Origin: Clostridium ragsdalei P11
GTDB taxonomy: Bacteria; Bacillota; Clostridia; Clostridiales; Clostridiaceae
DNA: 64,000 nucleotides
Direction: 5' to 3'
NCBI RefSeq assembly: GCF_001675165.1
Contig: NZ_LROS01000066.1
Location: forward strand, 62,001-126,000
Numbering within the stretch: position 1 is the stretch's first letter; every line of letters starts with the position of its first letter. Below the pieces are notes generated by a model, which was not told the DNA's origin, did not search any database, and saw only the letters and a list, made by a program, of their open reading frames with translations. A program made the position numbers and the translations under genes. This document shows positions 37,437 through 46,928 of the stretch, in pieces.

Positions 37437-37964
37437 TTATTTTAAATCATATTTTTTTAATAACATCCACGTATTTTTATCCCATATGTAAAGGGATATA
37501 TTATCAAAATACTCATCAAAATCACAGGGATATTTGTTCACATAATCCCATATTTCTTTAAATTTGTCCTGTATCCTCTTTGACACTATAGTACAATGAA
37601 ATACTTTATTTTTACCCTCATTGGATTTGAAATTTATCCATGGAATTTTACTAAGTTCATCTATAAGTGCATCATGTGTTTTCTTTGCCTCAGGTGACAC
37701 CTTCACATCCATATAAATTACATCTTCTCTAAACTTACCATATCCCTGGATTTTTATTTGAGTCTTATGATTGCTTTTTTGAAACTTTTCTAAAACCTTC
37801 AACATATCTTCAATTTTATCCGTTTCAAAAGGTGCCTTTATTGTAAAATGAGCCGGTAATTTAGCTTTCCTCTTTTTAAATTTATAGCATACATCATTTC
37901 TCAACTTTTCATGAAATTTTAGTGCATTACCACCTATAGTACATACAAGAACATAACGTTCCAA
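37437..37964 (-). CDS. 2H phosphoesterase / 2'-5' RNA ligase-like protein
   Basis: About 175 residues with the two HxTx motifs of the 2H superfamily: HFTIKAPF and HCTIVSKR. The start is a TTG at 37964 preceded by AAAGGAG. These enzymes act on RNA 2',3' ends or cyclic phosphodiesters; the specific substrate is unknown. It is the only gene between two unrelated neighbours and is closed by inverted repeats. Confidence 0.85.
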   Translation of the reverse strand: MERYVLVCTIGGNALKFHEKLRNDVCYKFKKRKAKLPAHFTIKAPFETDKIEDMLKVLEKFQKSNHKTQIKIQGYGKFREDVIYMDVKVSPEAKKTHDALIDELSKIPWINFKSNEGKNKVFHCTIVSKRIQDKFKEIWDYVNKYPCDFDEYFDNISLYIWDKNTWMLLKKYDLK

Positions 37965-38045
37965 CTTGATATCTCCTTTCAATACAAATATTCCGTATAT
38001 ATTTTCACCATATTTAAAATTGAAATACCTAATTTTATTTTTTTG

Positions 38046-38846
38046 TCAATGTTTTATTACAGTTAAAACTAAACTTATTAAAAATGTTATTGCAGAAAGC
38101 AGTACAGCCAAAATTAGAAAAACCGTTATGAGAACATTATATTTAACTATGTTTTCAATGGATAAATATTTTGTCCATCCAACAACATTAAGCATTAACA
38201 ATACTAAAAATATAGTAATTAATCCTCCTGAAGCTCCCCTAATATCTGCATAACTCAATGATATATGGGAACATATGCAGATTGCTATAAATAAAAATAT
38301 GTAAAAGTAGGCATTATGAAAATTGGCAGTAGAAAATATAGTTTTTACTAAGACTTTATACATACTGAATATGTGTACAGCCACAACTTTATTTATAACA
38401 GTTACATGCGAATTTATTTTTAAAATACTTATAAATTCATCATAAGCTCTAGGTATCATAAAACGCATTAGCGCAACTACAGACAAGATACCTCCAAATA
38501 TAGGTGCAGTTCCTATGAAAAAGTTTCCTACCTGCTGATAAATACTATTTTGATTATAACTGTGCTCTACATATCCCATTACCCCATTTTCATCAGGTCT
38601 TTGTAAAAGCTTTATGGCAGTTATTTTGTGTCCAAAAATAGCTGCAAATAGTGCATGACTTATTTCATGCACTGGGACTCCTATAAAGCCCGTTATCATT
38701 ATGGATTTCATGCCAAAACTTCTAGCAAAATTTTTTATAGTGTAGTTTCTCATAATCCCAAGTAACATTCCAACTAGTATTATTATGCCTGTCAAATATA
38801 CTGTTTCTATACAGGTCCTAATTAACATTTGTATTAAAAATTCCAT
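38046..38846 (-). CDS. Membrane protein with HExxH motif (putative M50-like metalloprotease)
   Basis: A 266-residue protein with about six hydrophobic segments. The motif VPVHEISHALFAAIFGH contains HEISH, a zinc-binding pattern within a membrane helix as in site-2 proteases. A later segment has FIGTAPIFGG, a possible third ligand region. The usual NPDG-like motif of S2P is not clear, so protease activity is uncertain. Start at ATG 38846 with GTGGAG upstream. It neighbours a GNAT gene and a glycosyltransferase on the same strand. Confidence 0.65.
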   Translation of the reverse strand: MEFLIQMLIRTCIETVYLTGIIILVGMLLGIMRNYTIKNFARSFGMKSIMITGFIGVPVHEISHALFAAIFGHKITAIKLLQRPDENGVMGYVEHSYNQNSIYQQVGNFFIGTAPIFGGILSVVALMRFMIPRAYDEFISILKINSHVTVINKVVAVHIFSMYKVLVKTIFSTANFHNAYFYIFLFIAICICSHISLSYADIRGASGGLITIFLVLLMLNVVGWTKYLSIENIVKYNVLITVFLILAVLLSAITFLISLVLTVIKH

Positions 38847-38871
38847 ATTTATCTCCACTTTCTATATTATT

Positions 38872-39291
38872 TCATAAACTTAAAGGTCTGTTAAACATAT
38901 ACTTATAACAATCTTCTTCCTTAAAGCCGCATTTCAAATATAATTTTTCAGCATACTTTGTCCAAAGAAATTTACTTGTATCTTTTATAGCTGGATAATT
39001 ATTTATAAATTCAATTAGCTTTTTTCCCAATCCCCTTCTTCTATACTTTTCATCAATAATTACATCTAATATTAAGCTGTAAACAGCATAATCACTTACA
39101 ACTCTTGCAAATCCAATCTGTTTGCCTTTATGATAAATTGCAAAACAAAGGGAGTGCTCAATTGTCTTAGCAATAACTTCAGCAGGTCGGTTTTTAGCCC
39201 AATGAGATTGCCATAGTAAATTACAAACTCCTTCTAGTTTAATTTTGTCAACATCATCTGTAAGTATGTATTCACCATCTACTATTTTCAT
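38872..39291 (-). CDS. GNAT-family N-acetyltransferase
   Basis: A 139-residue protein with a GNAT core: GFARVVSDYAVYSLILDVII then the acetyl-CoA loop YRRRGLGKKLIEFI and FKEEDCYKYMF at the end. Substrate unknown. It is 44 bases downstream of the glycosyltransferase. Confidence 0.88.
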   Translation of the reverse strand: MKIVDGEYILTDDVDKIKLEGVCNLLWQSHWAKNRPAEVIAKTIEHSLCFAIYHKGKQIGFARVVSDYAVYSLILDVIIDEKYRRRGLGKKLIEFINNYPAIKDTSKFLWTKYAEKLYLKCGFKEEDCYKYMFNRPLSL

Positions 39292-39335
39292 TACAAAAGC
39301 TCCCTTCTAAAACTTCATTTTAATTTGCTGCTTTT

Positions 39336-40664
39336 TTAAACACTATAAGATATGTTCTTTAATATATATTTCCATATTGCAAAAGCAGAATTTTTCTTAC
39401 CATCTACCCTATCCAAAATTTTTTTCAACTCATTTATACTTTCTGTATAAGAAGGATTTTTCTCTACAATTTTTACTGCAGATTGTATGTTATTTGCATT
39501 CCATTTTTGTATGGGAATTCTTATTGCCCCACCTCTAGCTGCTACATTATCAAGATTTATCTGCTGCTCCGGCTGTATTGCAAATCCAACAATAGGTGTC
39601 CCACTCGCAATGGCAGTTTGTATTGTACCCTGTCCACCATGAGATATGACCACATCTGCAAGTGAATTAACTAGGGGCGCTGGTACAAATGCATCTGTTA
39701 TATAAATATTTGTGCTATCTTTTGCACAGGCAATTGCTTCATCAATTGGACATACAGCCTTAGGAGCTAGAATTACTGCACTCCATTTCTTGCCTATACC
39801 TTGAGTTAACGCCTTTATAGCCTCAAACAGGTATTCTTTTTTTCCTGAACTTCCAAGGGTACAAAAAATTTTCAAATTCTTATTATCAGGGTTAAAAACT
39901 TTTAAAATATTTTCATCTACTACTCTATCATTCAAAGAAGATGCATACAATGGTCCTACAATTTTAAAAGTATCTGGAAGCCTGATATCCTTATAAAATT
40001 TCTCAAAGTCATTTACAATTGTAAAGTCAGCTCTCAGCATATCAAATAAATTATTTATAGGTTGTCCTTGGTAATTAAATTTTCTAAAAGCTTCTATAAT
40101 ATTAGTCTGTATAAATGATGGATTTTTTAGCATTAGAGATTTAGGTATAGACCTTATTATTTTTTTACGAAGCTTTAATGGCAGATAGGTTAGAGGCTTT
40201 ACCATGTCCGGAATATCTTTCATCAATTTATTAAGAGTGTCTTCATGTAAAGGTATGGGAAGATAGCAAATACTAGGCACTGGTTTATTAAGCATTCTAC
40301 GTGCAATACCTGCTATTGGGTAAAAGCCATGTATAACTACATCAGGCTTTAATTCATTAAGTGCATCAATTTCTCCCTTAATCAATTCAAAAGCAAGCTT
40401 TTTATCACCAATCAAATTAAAACTAGTTGGTTTAAAATCCTGATGAAATCCTATTCCAGGAAGTTTAGGATCACATTTATAAATTTTAAATCCATTAGAA
40501 ATTACTTTTTCTTCAAACCTACTCCCTGTAGATAAAAAAACTATGTCTACTTCATAGTTCTCAGGACAAAATTTTCTAATTCCATCTGCTATCTCCAGAG
40601 CACGTGTTGCTTCTCCAGCATCTGAAAGTATAACTGAAAAAGCAATATTTAAATGTTTTTTCAT
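39336..40664 (-). CDS. Glycosyltransferase of the UGT/MGT type
   Basis: A 442-residue GT-B enzyme. An N-terminal Rossmann half (IAFSVILSDAGEATRALEIA) and a C-terminal donor-binding half with VISHGGQGTIQTAIASGTP and QPEQQINLDNV are the nucleotide-sugar signature of UGT/MGT-type transferases, as in antibiotic or glycolipid glycosylation. The acceptor is unknown. Start at ATG 40664, with AAAGGAGC upstream; a longer frame to 40709 lacks a ribosome site. Confidence 0.88.
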   Translation of the reverse strand: MKKHLNIAFSVILSDAGEATRALEIADGIRKFCPENYEVDIVFLSTGSRFEEKVISNGFKIYKCDPKLPGIGFHQDFKPTSFNLIGDKKLAFELIKGEIDALNELKPDVVIHGFYPIAGIARRMLNKPVPSICYLPIPLHEDTLNKLMKDIPDMVKPLTYLPLKLRKKIIRSIPKSLMLKNPSFIQTNIIEAFRKFNYQGQPINNLFDMLRADFTIVNDFEKFYKDIRLPDTFKIVGPLYASSLNDRVVDENILKVFNPDNKNLKIFCTLGSSGKKEYLFEAIKALTQGIGKKWSAVILAPKAVCPIDEAIACAKDSTNIYITDAFVPAPLVNSLADVVISHGGQGTIQTAIASGTPIVGFAIQPEQQINLDNVAARGGAIRIPIQKWNANNIQSAVKIVEKNPSYTESINELKKILDRVDGKKNSAFAIWKYILKNISYSV

Positions 40665-40800
40665 GCTTATATAGCTCCTTTCAATATAATCTTCCACTAA
40701 ATATGCCATTTACAAAACTTTAAATTTACCTCTGCAATTTTTTACTATATATCAATAAATCATTATATTATACTATAGAAAAACTTAGGAGGATTTATAT

Positions 40801-41223
40801 ATGAACTGTACTGATAAAAAATGCGTTATTATAATTGATAAAGAACTGCCTTTAGGATTAATTGCCAATACTTCAGCTATCTTAGGTTGTACCTTAGGTA
40901 AATCTATAGGAAGTATTGTTGGTGAAGATGTTTCTGATATAGACAACTTTCCACATAAGGGAATTGTAAAAATACCAATACCAATACTATCATCAACTAA
41001 AAATAAAATAAGGGATTTTTATAATAGAGTAAAAGAAAAATACAGCAAAGAAATAACCATAATTGACTTTAATAACGTAGCTCAAAAATGCAAAATATAT
41101 GATGATTACATACAAAAATTATCTTGCACTAATCCATCAGAATTAAACTATCTTGGAGTGTGTTTATATGGCAGTAAAAAAATAATTACAAGCTTAACCG
41201 GTAGTTTGCCAACATTAAAATAA
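40801..41223 (+). CDS. DUF2000 family protein
   Basis: A 140-residue protein with the DUF2000 pattern: an N-terminal CVIIIDKELPLGLIANTSA, a central KIPIPIL and a C-terminal LGVCLYGSKKIITSLTG. Function unknown. AGGAGG lies 8 bases before the ATG. It is convergent with the AraC-type regulator; the AATAACTGCA/TGCAGTTATT stem-loop at 41239-41270 may terminate it. Confidence 0.85.
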   Translation: MNCTDKKCVIIIDKELPLGLIANTSAILGCTLGKSIGSIVGEDVSDIDNFPHKGIVKIPIPILSSTKNKIRDFYNRVKEKYSKEITIIDFNNVAQKCKIYDDYIQKLSCTNPSELNYLGVCLYGSKKIITSLTGSLPTLK

Positions 41224-41238
41224 AAAAATTTCATTAAT

Positions 41239-41270
41239 AATAACTGCACCATTTATAGGCTGCAGTTATT
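41239..41270 (+). terminator. Stem-loop between DUF2000 gene and araC-type gene
   Basis: AATAACTGCA pairs perfectly with TGCAGTTATT across 12 bases. It overlaps the end of the convergent regulator gene. Confidence 0.6.
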
Positions 41271-42057
41271 GTTTATACATACCTGGTGTAACTCCTGTAT
41301 AATCTTTAAAATATTTTATAAAATGACTTTGATCATAAAATCCAGATTCCAGCGCTGCATCCGTAAAACTTCTATTTTTTCTTATGAGCCTTTTGGCATA
41401 ATTTATCCTTAGATTAGTTATATACTTGTGTGGTGATATTCCATAGCAATTCTCAAATTGTCTAACTACGCAGTATTTACTCATATGTGACATTTCAGCT
41501 AAATCCTTCAACGTCAGATTATTTAAGTAATTTTTATCTATGTATTTTTTAATCTTTTCTAATTCAGCTAAATTGGAACCTTTAACAGCTTCTCTATTCC
41601 AATTTTTATCCCTGTCATATTCTAAAAAAGAAACATAATTTATGAGTTTAGTCTCATTTTCAATATTCATTATGTTATTTTCAATGTCTGCAAATAATTT
41701 GTAAGCATTTTTAAATGCAATTTTATTTAATTTTCTATATGAAAATTTTATACCTAAGTTATCTCTATTAAATACAGTTTTAAACCAATCTTTATTTATA
41801 TAAATCATTCTAAAATTCCAATTTTTATAGCTATAAGGAGTACATTTATGAACTGTATTTTGTGGAATTATCAAAATTGTATTTTCCGAGATTTCATATT
41901 TTCCACTTTGCATTTTTGTACTGCAGCTTCCCTTTTCAACTAATCCAATAGAGATTTCATCATGAAAATGTTCTTTACATGAATGTATTGAGTTTTCACA
42001 TTTTTTTATTTCTACATTTCCTTTGTAATCACTGAAATAATATCTTATTCCCTGCAT
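41266..42057 (-). CDS. AraC-family transcriptional regulator
   Basis: A 263-residue regulator. The N-terminal cupin-like sensor (HFHDEISIGLVEKGSCSTKM and IPQNTVHKCTPY) is followed by two HTH motifs (LTLKDLAEMSHMSKYCVVRQ and FTDAALESGFYDQSHFIKYF). Ends with the AraC C-terminus YTGVTPGMYK. Ligand unknown. It starts at an ATG without a strong ribosome site. A MITE-like element is inserted directly upstream. Confidence 0.92.
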   Translation of the reverse strand: MQGIRYYFSDYKGNVEIKKCENSIHSCKEHFHDEISIGLVEKGSCSTKMQSGKYEISENTILIIPQNTVHKCTPYSYKNWNFRMIYINKDWFKTVFNRDNLGIKFSYRKLNKIAFKNAYKLFADIENNIMNIENETKLINYVSFLEYDRDKNWNREAVKGSNLAELEKIKKYIDKNYLNNLTLKDLAEMSHMSKYCVVRQFENCYGISPHKYITNLRINYAKRLIRKNRSFTDAALESGFYDQSHFIKYFKDYTGVTPGMYKQ

Positions 42058-42080
42058 TTTTCCTCCACACTATTTTTTGT

Positions 42081-42352
42081 ATACTCAACTTTAGCACATA
42101 TAAAATTTCTTTAGTTAATAGTTAAGAATTAAAAATTAATAGTTAATGTGGATTTTTTTCCGTTACACTATAAAAAATCTTTGATTAAGCTTTTCATCAC
42201 TTGTTTCGCTAAAGCGAAACATTGCTGATTTATATAAATTAAAGATTTTTTGCGACAGCTAAAAATCATCCTTCACCATTAATTTTTCATTATTAATTCT
42301 TAACTTGCGAAGCTTTGATTCGCATTATTTTTAAACTGCAAAAGCTGAGTTA
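42081..42352. repeat. MITE-like palindromic element, copy 1 (inverted orientation)
   Basis: Ends are ACTCAACTTTAGCA (left) and the inverse of ACTCAGCTTTTGCA (right). The inside contains TTAAGAATTAA-type arms, AAAGATTTTTTGCGACAGCT and a central GTTTCGCTAAAGCGAAAC hairpin. Shares most of its length with copies at 53319-53587 and 62489-62810 in the opposite orientation. No ORF. It fills the region between the AraC-type gene and the selenoprotein gene. Confidence 0.72.
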
Positions 42353-42491
42353 TATATTATTTATAAGAATATTAATAAATAGTTGCCTTTAATTAACTAC
42401 TAGTATATTTTATAGTATAGGTTACTTTTTTTAAGATTTCAATTGTGTATACATAAAACTTATTTACAAAATTTATGGAGGTGATAAATAT

Positions 42492-42794
42492 ATGATAACT
42501 ATTCAAGAAAAAGCCCTTAAATATGCTAAAAAAATTCGAGGCTGTTTTTTAATTAGAACTCGTTCTAACTGTATAAGCTGCTGAACAGGTGAGATGACGA
42601 AAGTCACAAATCTCAGTGTTGAGGTTTTAAAATATTTTAATAAAGAAGAAATTTATGATGAATATGAATATTGTGGAATTAAAATTTATATATTGAGTAG
42701 TTTAATTTTAGAAGAAAACGTTAATATATTCATGCTTCCTAAAATTCCATTCATGAAACCTGCTTTCAGTGCAAGCGGGATAAAGTATAATTAA
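42492..42794 (+). CDS. Small selenoprotein with CxxCU motif (in-frame UGA read as selenocysteine)
   Basis: A continuous 100-codon frame from ATG 42492 (GGAGGTG upstream) to TAA 42794, interrupted only by TGA at 42582-42584 (codon 31) in the context NCISC-U-TGE. It resembles the family NCBI labels CC/Se motif (seleno)protein. The downstream sequence TGAGAT...GACGAAAGTC...ATCTCA can fold into a bacterial SECIS-like hairpin starting within 10 bases of the TGA. The protein is otherwise small and soluble. It lies 115 bases upstream of PFOR. The alternative, a truncated gene starting at 42594, would lose the Cys pair and has no ribosome site. Confidence 0.82.
42585..42616 (+). promoter_or_regulatory. 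Candidate SECIS hairpin for the CxxCU selenoprotein
   Basis: Immediately downstream of the TGA: outer stem TGAGAT/ATCTCA, inner stem GAC/GTC, apical loop GAAA, with a 4-base bulge (ACAA). Bacterial SECIS elements sit right after the UGA within the coding region and have a G early in the loop, as here. The loop distance is at the short end of the usual range, so this is a candidate rather than proof. Confidence 0.6.
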
Positions 42795-42909
42795 AAATTA
42801 AAAGTTAAGAATTAATAGTTAAGGATTTAACCTAAATTCATGAATTCAATAGGCATACTTTGTAAATACTAAATATGTTAAAAATTATTTATAGAGGAGG
42901 AAGCATGAT

Positions 42910-45900
42910 ATGACAAAGAAATTAAAGACCATGGATGGCAATCAAGCTGCTGCTGAAGCTTCCTATGCTTTCACAGATGTTGCAGCTGTTTATCCCATAA
43001 CACCATCTACTCCGATGGCTGAACTTGTAGATGATCTATCCTCCCATGGTAAAAAAAATATATTCGGTCAACCAGTTAAACTTGTTGAAATGCAATCCGA
43101 AGCTGGTGCTGCTGGAGCTGTCCACGGATCATTGGCTGCTGGTGCACTGACAACTACATACACTGCTTCACAAGGACTACTTCTTATGATACCTAATATG
43201 TATAAGATTGCAGGTGAACTGCTACCTGGAGTATTTCATGTAACTGCCCGTGCAATTGCAACTCATGCACTATCAATTTTTGGTGATCACCAGGATGTTA
43301 TGGCAACAAGGCAAACTGGATTTGCACTTTTAGCATCATCAAGTGTTCAAGAAGTTATGGATTTAGCAAATATTGCCCACCTTTCTGCAATTAGAGCGAG
43401 CATTCCTTTTTTACATTTTTTTGATGGTTTCAGAACATCTCATGAATATCAAAAAATTGAAGTAATTGACCATGATGATGTGGCAAAATTAGTTGATTAT
43501 AATGCAATCCAAAGATTTAGAGACAAATCTTTAAATCCAGAACATCCTTCAGTTAGAGGAACTGCTCAAAATCCCGATATTTATTTTCAGCAAAGGGAAT
43601 CTTCAAATAAGTTCTTTGATGCTGTTCCAGATATTGTTGAAGGCTACATGAGAGAAATAGGAAAACTTACCGGAAGAGTATATCATCCATTTGATTACTA
43701 TGGAGATCCAAATGCGGAATTTATAATTGTTGCCATGGGATCAGTTTGTGATACTGTAGAAGAAACTGTAGATTATTTAAGACAAAATAATGAAAAGGTA
43801 GGACTCATAAAAGTACACTTATACAGACCATTTTCTTCTTCTTACTTCTTTAAATATTTGCCTAAAACAGTTAAAAAAATTGCTGTTTTAGATAGAACAA
43901 AAGAACCTGGTTCTACAGGAGAACCTCTTTATTTAGATGTAGTAAACCTATTTTATAATAATGCAGATAAACCTGTAATTGTTGGTGGAAGATATGGATT
44001 GGGTTCAAAAGATACAACACCTTCTCAAATTTTAGCTGTATTTAAAAATCTTAAAAATCCTAATTCAAAAAATAGATTTACAATTGGAATAGTTGATGAT
44101 GTTACAAATACATCTCTGGCTGAGGAAGAAATAATAGATACAACACCAGAAGGAACTATAAGATGTAAATTCTATGGTTTGGGATCAGATGGTACTGTAG
44201 GTGCAAATAAAACAGCAGTTAAGATCATAGGCGATAAAACAAATTTATATTGTCAGGCTTATTTCTCCTACGACAGTAAAAAATCAGGTGGAAGTACAGT
44301 TTCTCATTTAAGATTTGGGAATAAACCAATAAAATCACCTTATCTAGTTTATGAATCAGATTACACTGCTTGTCACAACAAGTCCTTTATTTACAATATA
44401 AATATATTAAAAGGATTGAAGAAAAATGGCACATTCGTTTTAAACTGCCCTTGGAGTGAAAACGAATTAGATGAACATCTTCCAGCTTCAATGAGACGGT
44501 ATATTGCTGAAAATAACATACAATTTTATATAGTAGACGCAATTTCAATAGCACAAAAAGTTGGATTAGGTTCTAGAATAAATATGGTAATGCAAGCTGT
44601 ATTCTTTAAATTAGCTAATATAATTCCTGTAGATCAGGCAATCCAGTACTTAAAAGACTCTGTAGAATACGCTTATGGTAAAAAAGGCGAAAATATAGTT
44701 AATGCAAACAAAGCAGCAATAGATGCAGGAGCAAATGCTGCCCATAAAGTTACTGTACCAGAATCCTGGAAAAATGCTAAAGATCCAGATATGTCAAAAA
44801 AAGAATTTCCTGATTTTATAAATAGAATTGAAAAACCTATGGCAAGGCATGAAGGAGATGAACTTCCAGTCAGCGCTTTTAATGGAATGGAAGATGGTTC
44901 TTACCCACTTGGCGTAACAGCCTATGAAAAGCGTGGAATTGCAGTTTTCGTACCTGAATGGCAAATTGATAAATGTATTCAATGCAATCAATGTTCCTAT
45001 GTTTGCCCTCACAGTGTAATAAGAGCCTGCTTACTAGATGATAAAGAAAAAGAAAATGCTCCTAAAAGTTTTCTAACTAAAAAAACTGTTGGTAAAGACC
45101 TTGAAAACTTACATTATCGTATTCAAATAAGTCCACTCGATTGTACCGGATGTGGAAATTGTGCAGATATATGTCCTGCTCCAGGAAAAGCTTTAATAAT
45201 GAAACCTGCACAAGAAGAAATAGAAGAGCAGTCTGATAACTTTGAATATGCTTTGAAAATCACTCCTAAAGAAGGATTAATGGATTTGCATACAGTAAAA
45301 GGAAGTCAATTTGCAAGACCTCTTCTTGAATTTAATGGTGCTTGTCCTGGCTGTGGAGAAACTCCTTATATTAAACTTTTAACTCAACTTTATGGAGATA
45401 GAATGATGATAGCAAATGCAACAGGCTGCTCATCAATCTGGGGAGCAAGTGCACCTGCAATAGCCTACACTACAAACAATTTTGGCAAAGGGCCTTCCTG
45501 GGGTAATTCATTATTCGAAGATAACGCAGAATACGGATATGGTATGTTCCTTGGTGTAAAACAAATGAGAGAACGATTAGCTGATTTGATGGAAACAGCC
45601 ATAACAATGGACATTAATTCTGAACTGAAAGAAGCCTTTAAAGAGTGGCTTACCGGATTCAATGATGCAGATACTTCAAAAAGAGCTTCTGCAAAAATTT
45701 TAAGAATCATGAATAATGAGAACTTTAAAGATAATATTGTTTTGAATGAGATATTTACGAAAAAAGATTATTTAATCAAAAAATCTCATTGGCTAATCGG
45801 CGGTGATGGATGGGCCTACGACATTGGATTTGGCGGTGTAGATCAAGTACTTGCCTTAGGCGATGATGTAAATATATTTATTATGGACACAGAAGTCTAC

Positions 45901-46434
45901 TCAAACACTGGTGGTCAATCGTCAAAATCAACTCCTACAGGAGCAGTTGCGAAACTCGCTGCCAGCGGTAAAAAAATAAGGAAAAAGGATCTTGGTTTGA
46001 TGGCCATGACTTATGGATACGTATATGTAACTCAAATAGCCATGGGGGCAAACATGAACCATACCATTAAAGCAATTACAGAAGCAGAAGCTTATAAAGG
46101 TCCTTCTCTAATCATAGCCTATGCACCTTGTATAAACCATGGTATTAAAACTGGAATGGGTACTAGTATGGCAGAGGAAAAAAAGGCCGTTGAATCCGGT
46201 TACTGGCACCTATACAGGTATAATCCTCTATTAAAACAGGAAGGTAAAAATCCATTTATATTAGACTCCAAAGAACCTACAAAATCATATATAGACTTTA
46301 TTAATGGAGAGCTCCGTTATTCTTCATTAAAAACTATCTTCCCTGGTGCAGTTGAAAAAGCATTTAAAGAATCTGAAAACAATGCCCGTGAAAGATATGA
46401 TATTTACAAGAAATTATCATCAATAAAATATTGA
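42910..46434 (+). CDS. nifJ: Pyruvate:ferredoxin (flavodoxin) oxidoreductase
   Basis: A 1174-residue single-chain PFOR. Domain order: an N-terminal alpha domain with VYPITPSTPMAEL; the gamma-like part; two [4Fe-4S] motifs (CIQCNQCSYVCPHSV and CTGCGNCADICPAPG, near residues 690 and 750); a proximal cluster (CPGCGETPY); and a TPP-binding end (GDGWAYDIGFGGVDQV, then TEVYSNTGGQSSKSTPTGA). Oxidatively decarboxylates pyruvate to acetyl-CoA and reduces ferredoxin; in acetogens it can also run in reverse. ATG with GGAGG upstream. The length matches clostridial PFORs. Confidence 0.97.
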   Translation: MTKKLKTMDGNQAAAEASYAFTDVAAVYPITPSTPMAELVDDLSSHGKKNIFGQPVKLVEMQSEAGAAGAVHGSLAAGALTTTYTASQGLLLMIPNMYKIAGELLPGVFHVTARAIATHALSIFGDHQDVMATRQTGFALLASSSVQEVMDLANIAHLSAIRASIPFLHFFDGFRTSHEYQKIEVIDHDDVAKLVDYNAIQRFRDKSLNPEHPSVRGTAQNPDIYFQQRESSNKFFDAVPDIVEGYMREIGKLTGRVYHPFDYYGDPNAEFIIVAMGSVCDTVEETVDYLRQNNEKVGLIKVHLYRPFSSSYFFKYLPKTVKKIAVLDRTKEPGSTGEPLYLDVVNLFYNNADKPVIVGGRYGLGSKDTTPSQILAVFKNLKNPNSKNRFTIGIVDDVTNTSLAEEEIIDTTPEGTIRCKFYGLGSDGTVGANKTAVKIIGDKTNLYCQAYFSYDSKKSGGSTVSHLRFGNKPIKSPYLVYESDYTACHNKSFIYNINILKGLKKNGTFVLNCPWSENELDEHLPASMRRYIAENNIQFYIVDAISIAQKVGLGSRINMVMQAVFFKLANIIPVDQAIQYLKDSVEYAYGKKGENIVNANKAAIDAGANAAHKVTVPESWKNAKDPDMSKKEFPDFINRIEKPMARHEGDELPVSAFNGMEDGSYPLGVTAYEKRGIAVFVPEWQIDKCIQCNQCSYVCPHSVIRACLLDDKEKENAPKSFLTKKTVGKDLENLHYRIQISPLDCTGCGNCADICPAPGKALIMKPAQEEIEEQSDNFEYALKITPKEGLMDLHTVKGSQFARPLLEFNGACPGCGETPYIKLLTQLYGDRMMIANATGCSSIWGASAPAIAYTTNNFGKGPSWGNSLFEDNAEYGYGMFLGVKQMRERLADLMETAITMDINSELKEAFKEWLTGFNDADTSKRASAKILRIMNNENFKDNIVLNEIFTKKDYLIKKSHWLIGGDGWAYDIGFGGVDQVLALGDDVNIFIMDTEVYSNTGGQSSKSTPTGAVAKLAASGKKIRKKDLGLMAMTYGYVYVTQIAMGANMNHTIKAITEAEAYKGPSLIIAYAPCINHGIKTGMGTSMAEEKKAVESGYWHLYRYNPLLKQEGKNPFILDSKEPTKSYIDFINGELRYSSLKTIFPGAVEKAFKESENNARERYDIYKKLSSIKY

Positions 46435-46546
46435 TTACGATCAATGAATCTTACTTAGTGGGAAAAGCAGATATCTCAAATCTTTGATTTGATGATAGTC
46501 GCTTTCACAGAGTGCGTGGAAGTGTTACAGTAGGTAGCTATCAGAT

Positions 46547-46576
46547 AAAAGACCTAACTAGTCAGTTAGGTCTTTT
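46547..46576 (+). terminator. Intrinsic terminator of the PFOR gene
   Basis: AAAAGACCTAACT pairs with AGTTAGGTCTTTT around AGTC. It follows the PFOR stop by about 115 bases. The bases between (46435-46546) contain GGTAGCTATC then AGATAAAA, faintly like the structured repeat, but do not form the full fold. Confidence 0.85.
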
Positions 46577-46586
46577 ATAATAGGAA

Positions 46587-46754
46587 TTATTTTTCATTAG
46601 AATCTACATATTCTTTAGCATTCTTAACATCAAATTCACTTGGCACTGGTACTTTTGAAACTGATTTTTCCTTATGGATATTTGCCCATGCTGCAGTATC
46701 GTGTTTTTCAATTGGCAGTTCCATGGAACCATCTTTAGTTCTATCTCCTTCCAC
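46587..46754 (-). CDS. Small DUF3787-like protein
   Basis: A 55-residue hydrophilic protein: start GTG at 46754 with GAGGAATT upstream, and a core DTAAWANIHKEKSVSKVPVP resembling DUF3787 proteins, some of which are spore-associated in clostridia. A longer frame to 46817 has no ribosome site. Function inferred only from this weak family resemblance. Confidence 0.6.
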   Translation of the reverse strand: MEGDRTKDGSMELPIEKHDTAAWANIHKEKSVSKVPVPSEFDVKNAKEYVDSNEK

Positions 46755-46928
46755 AATAATTCCTCCTCTCATACATATTATCTTCAATTTTAAGAAATGT
46801 ATGAAAAAATATAACATTTGATCCTAATATAAAAAATCCTTGGATTACAAGTGATTTTTATTATAATCACTTTACCTCACCTGTCATTTATAAGTATCCG
46901 TTTTTTGCATAACTACTTCACAACCACC

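Noticed and set aside
42594-42794. 66-residue ORF starting at an internal ATG downstream of the TGA
   Set aside because: No ribosome site before 42594, whereas the longer frame from 42492 has GGAGGTG and continues through a TGA with a SECIS-like hairpin.
46435-46546. Sequence after PFOR with GGTAGCTATC and AGATAAAA resembling the structured repeat RNA
   Set aside because: The 5' half (TTATCC, CGTAGC) and the first hairpin are missing, so only the end words match; not counted as a copy.
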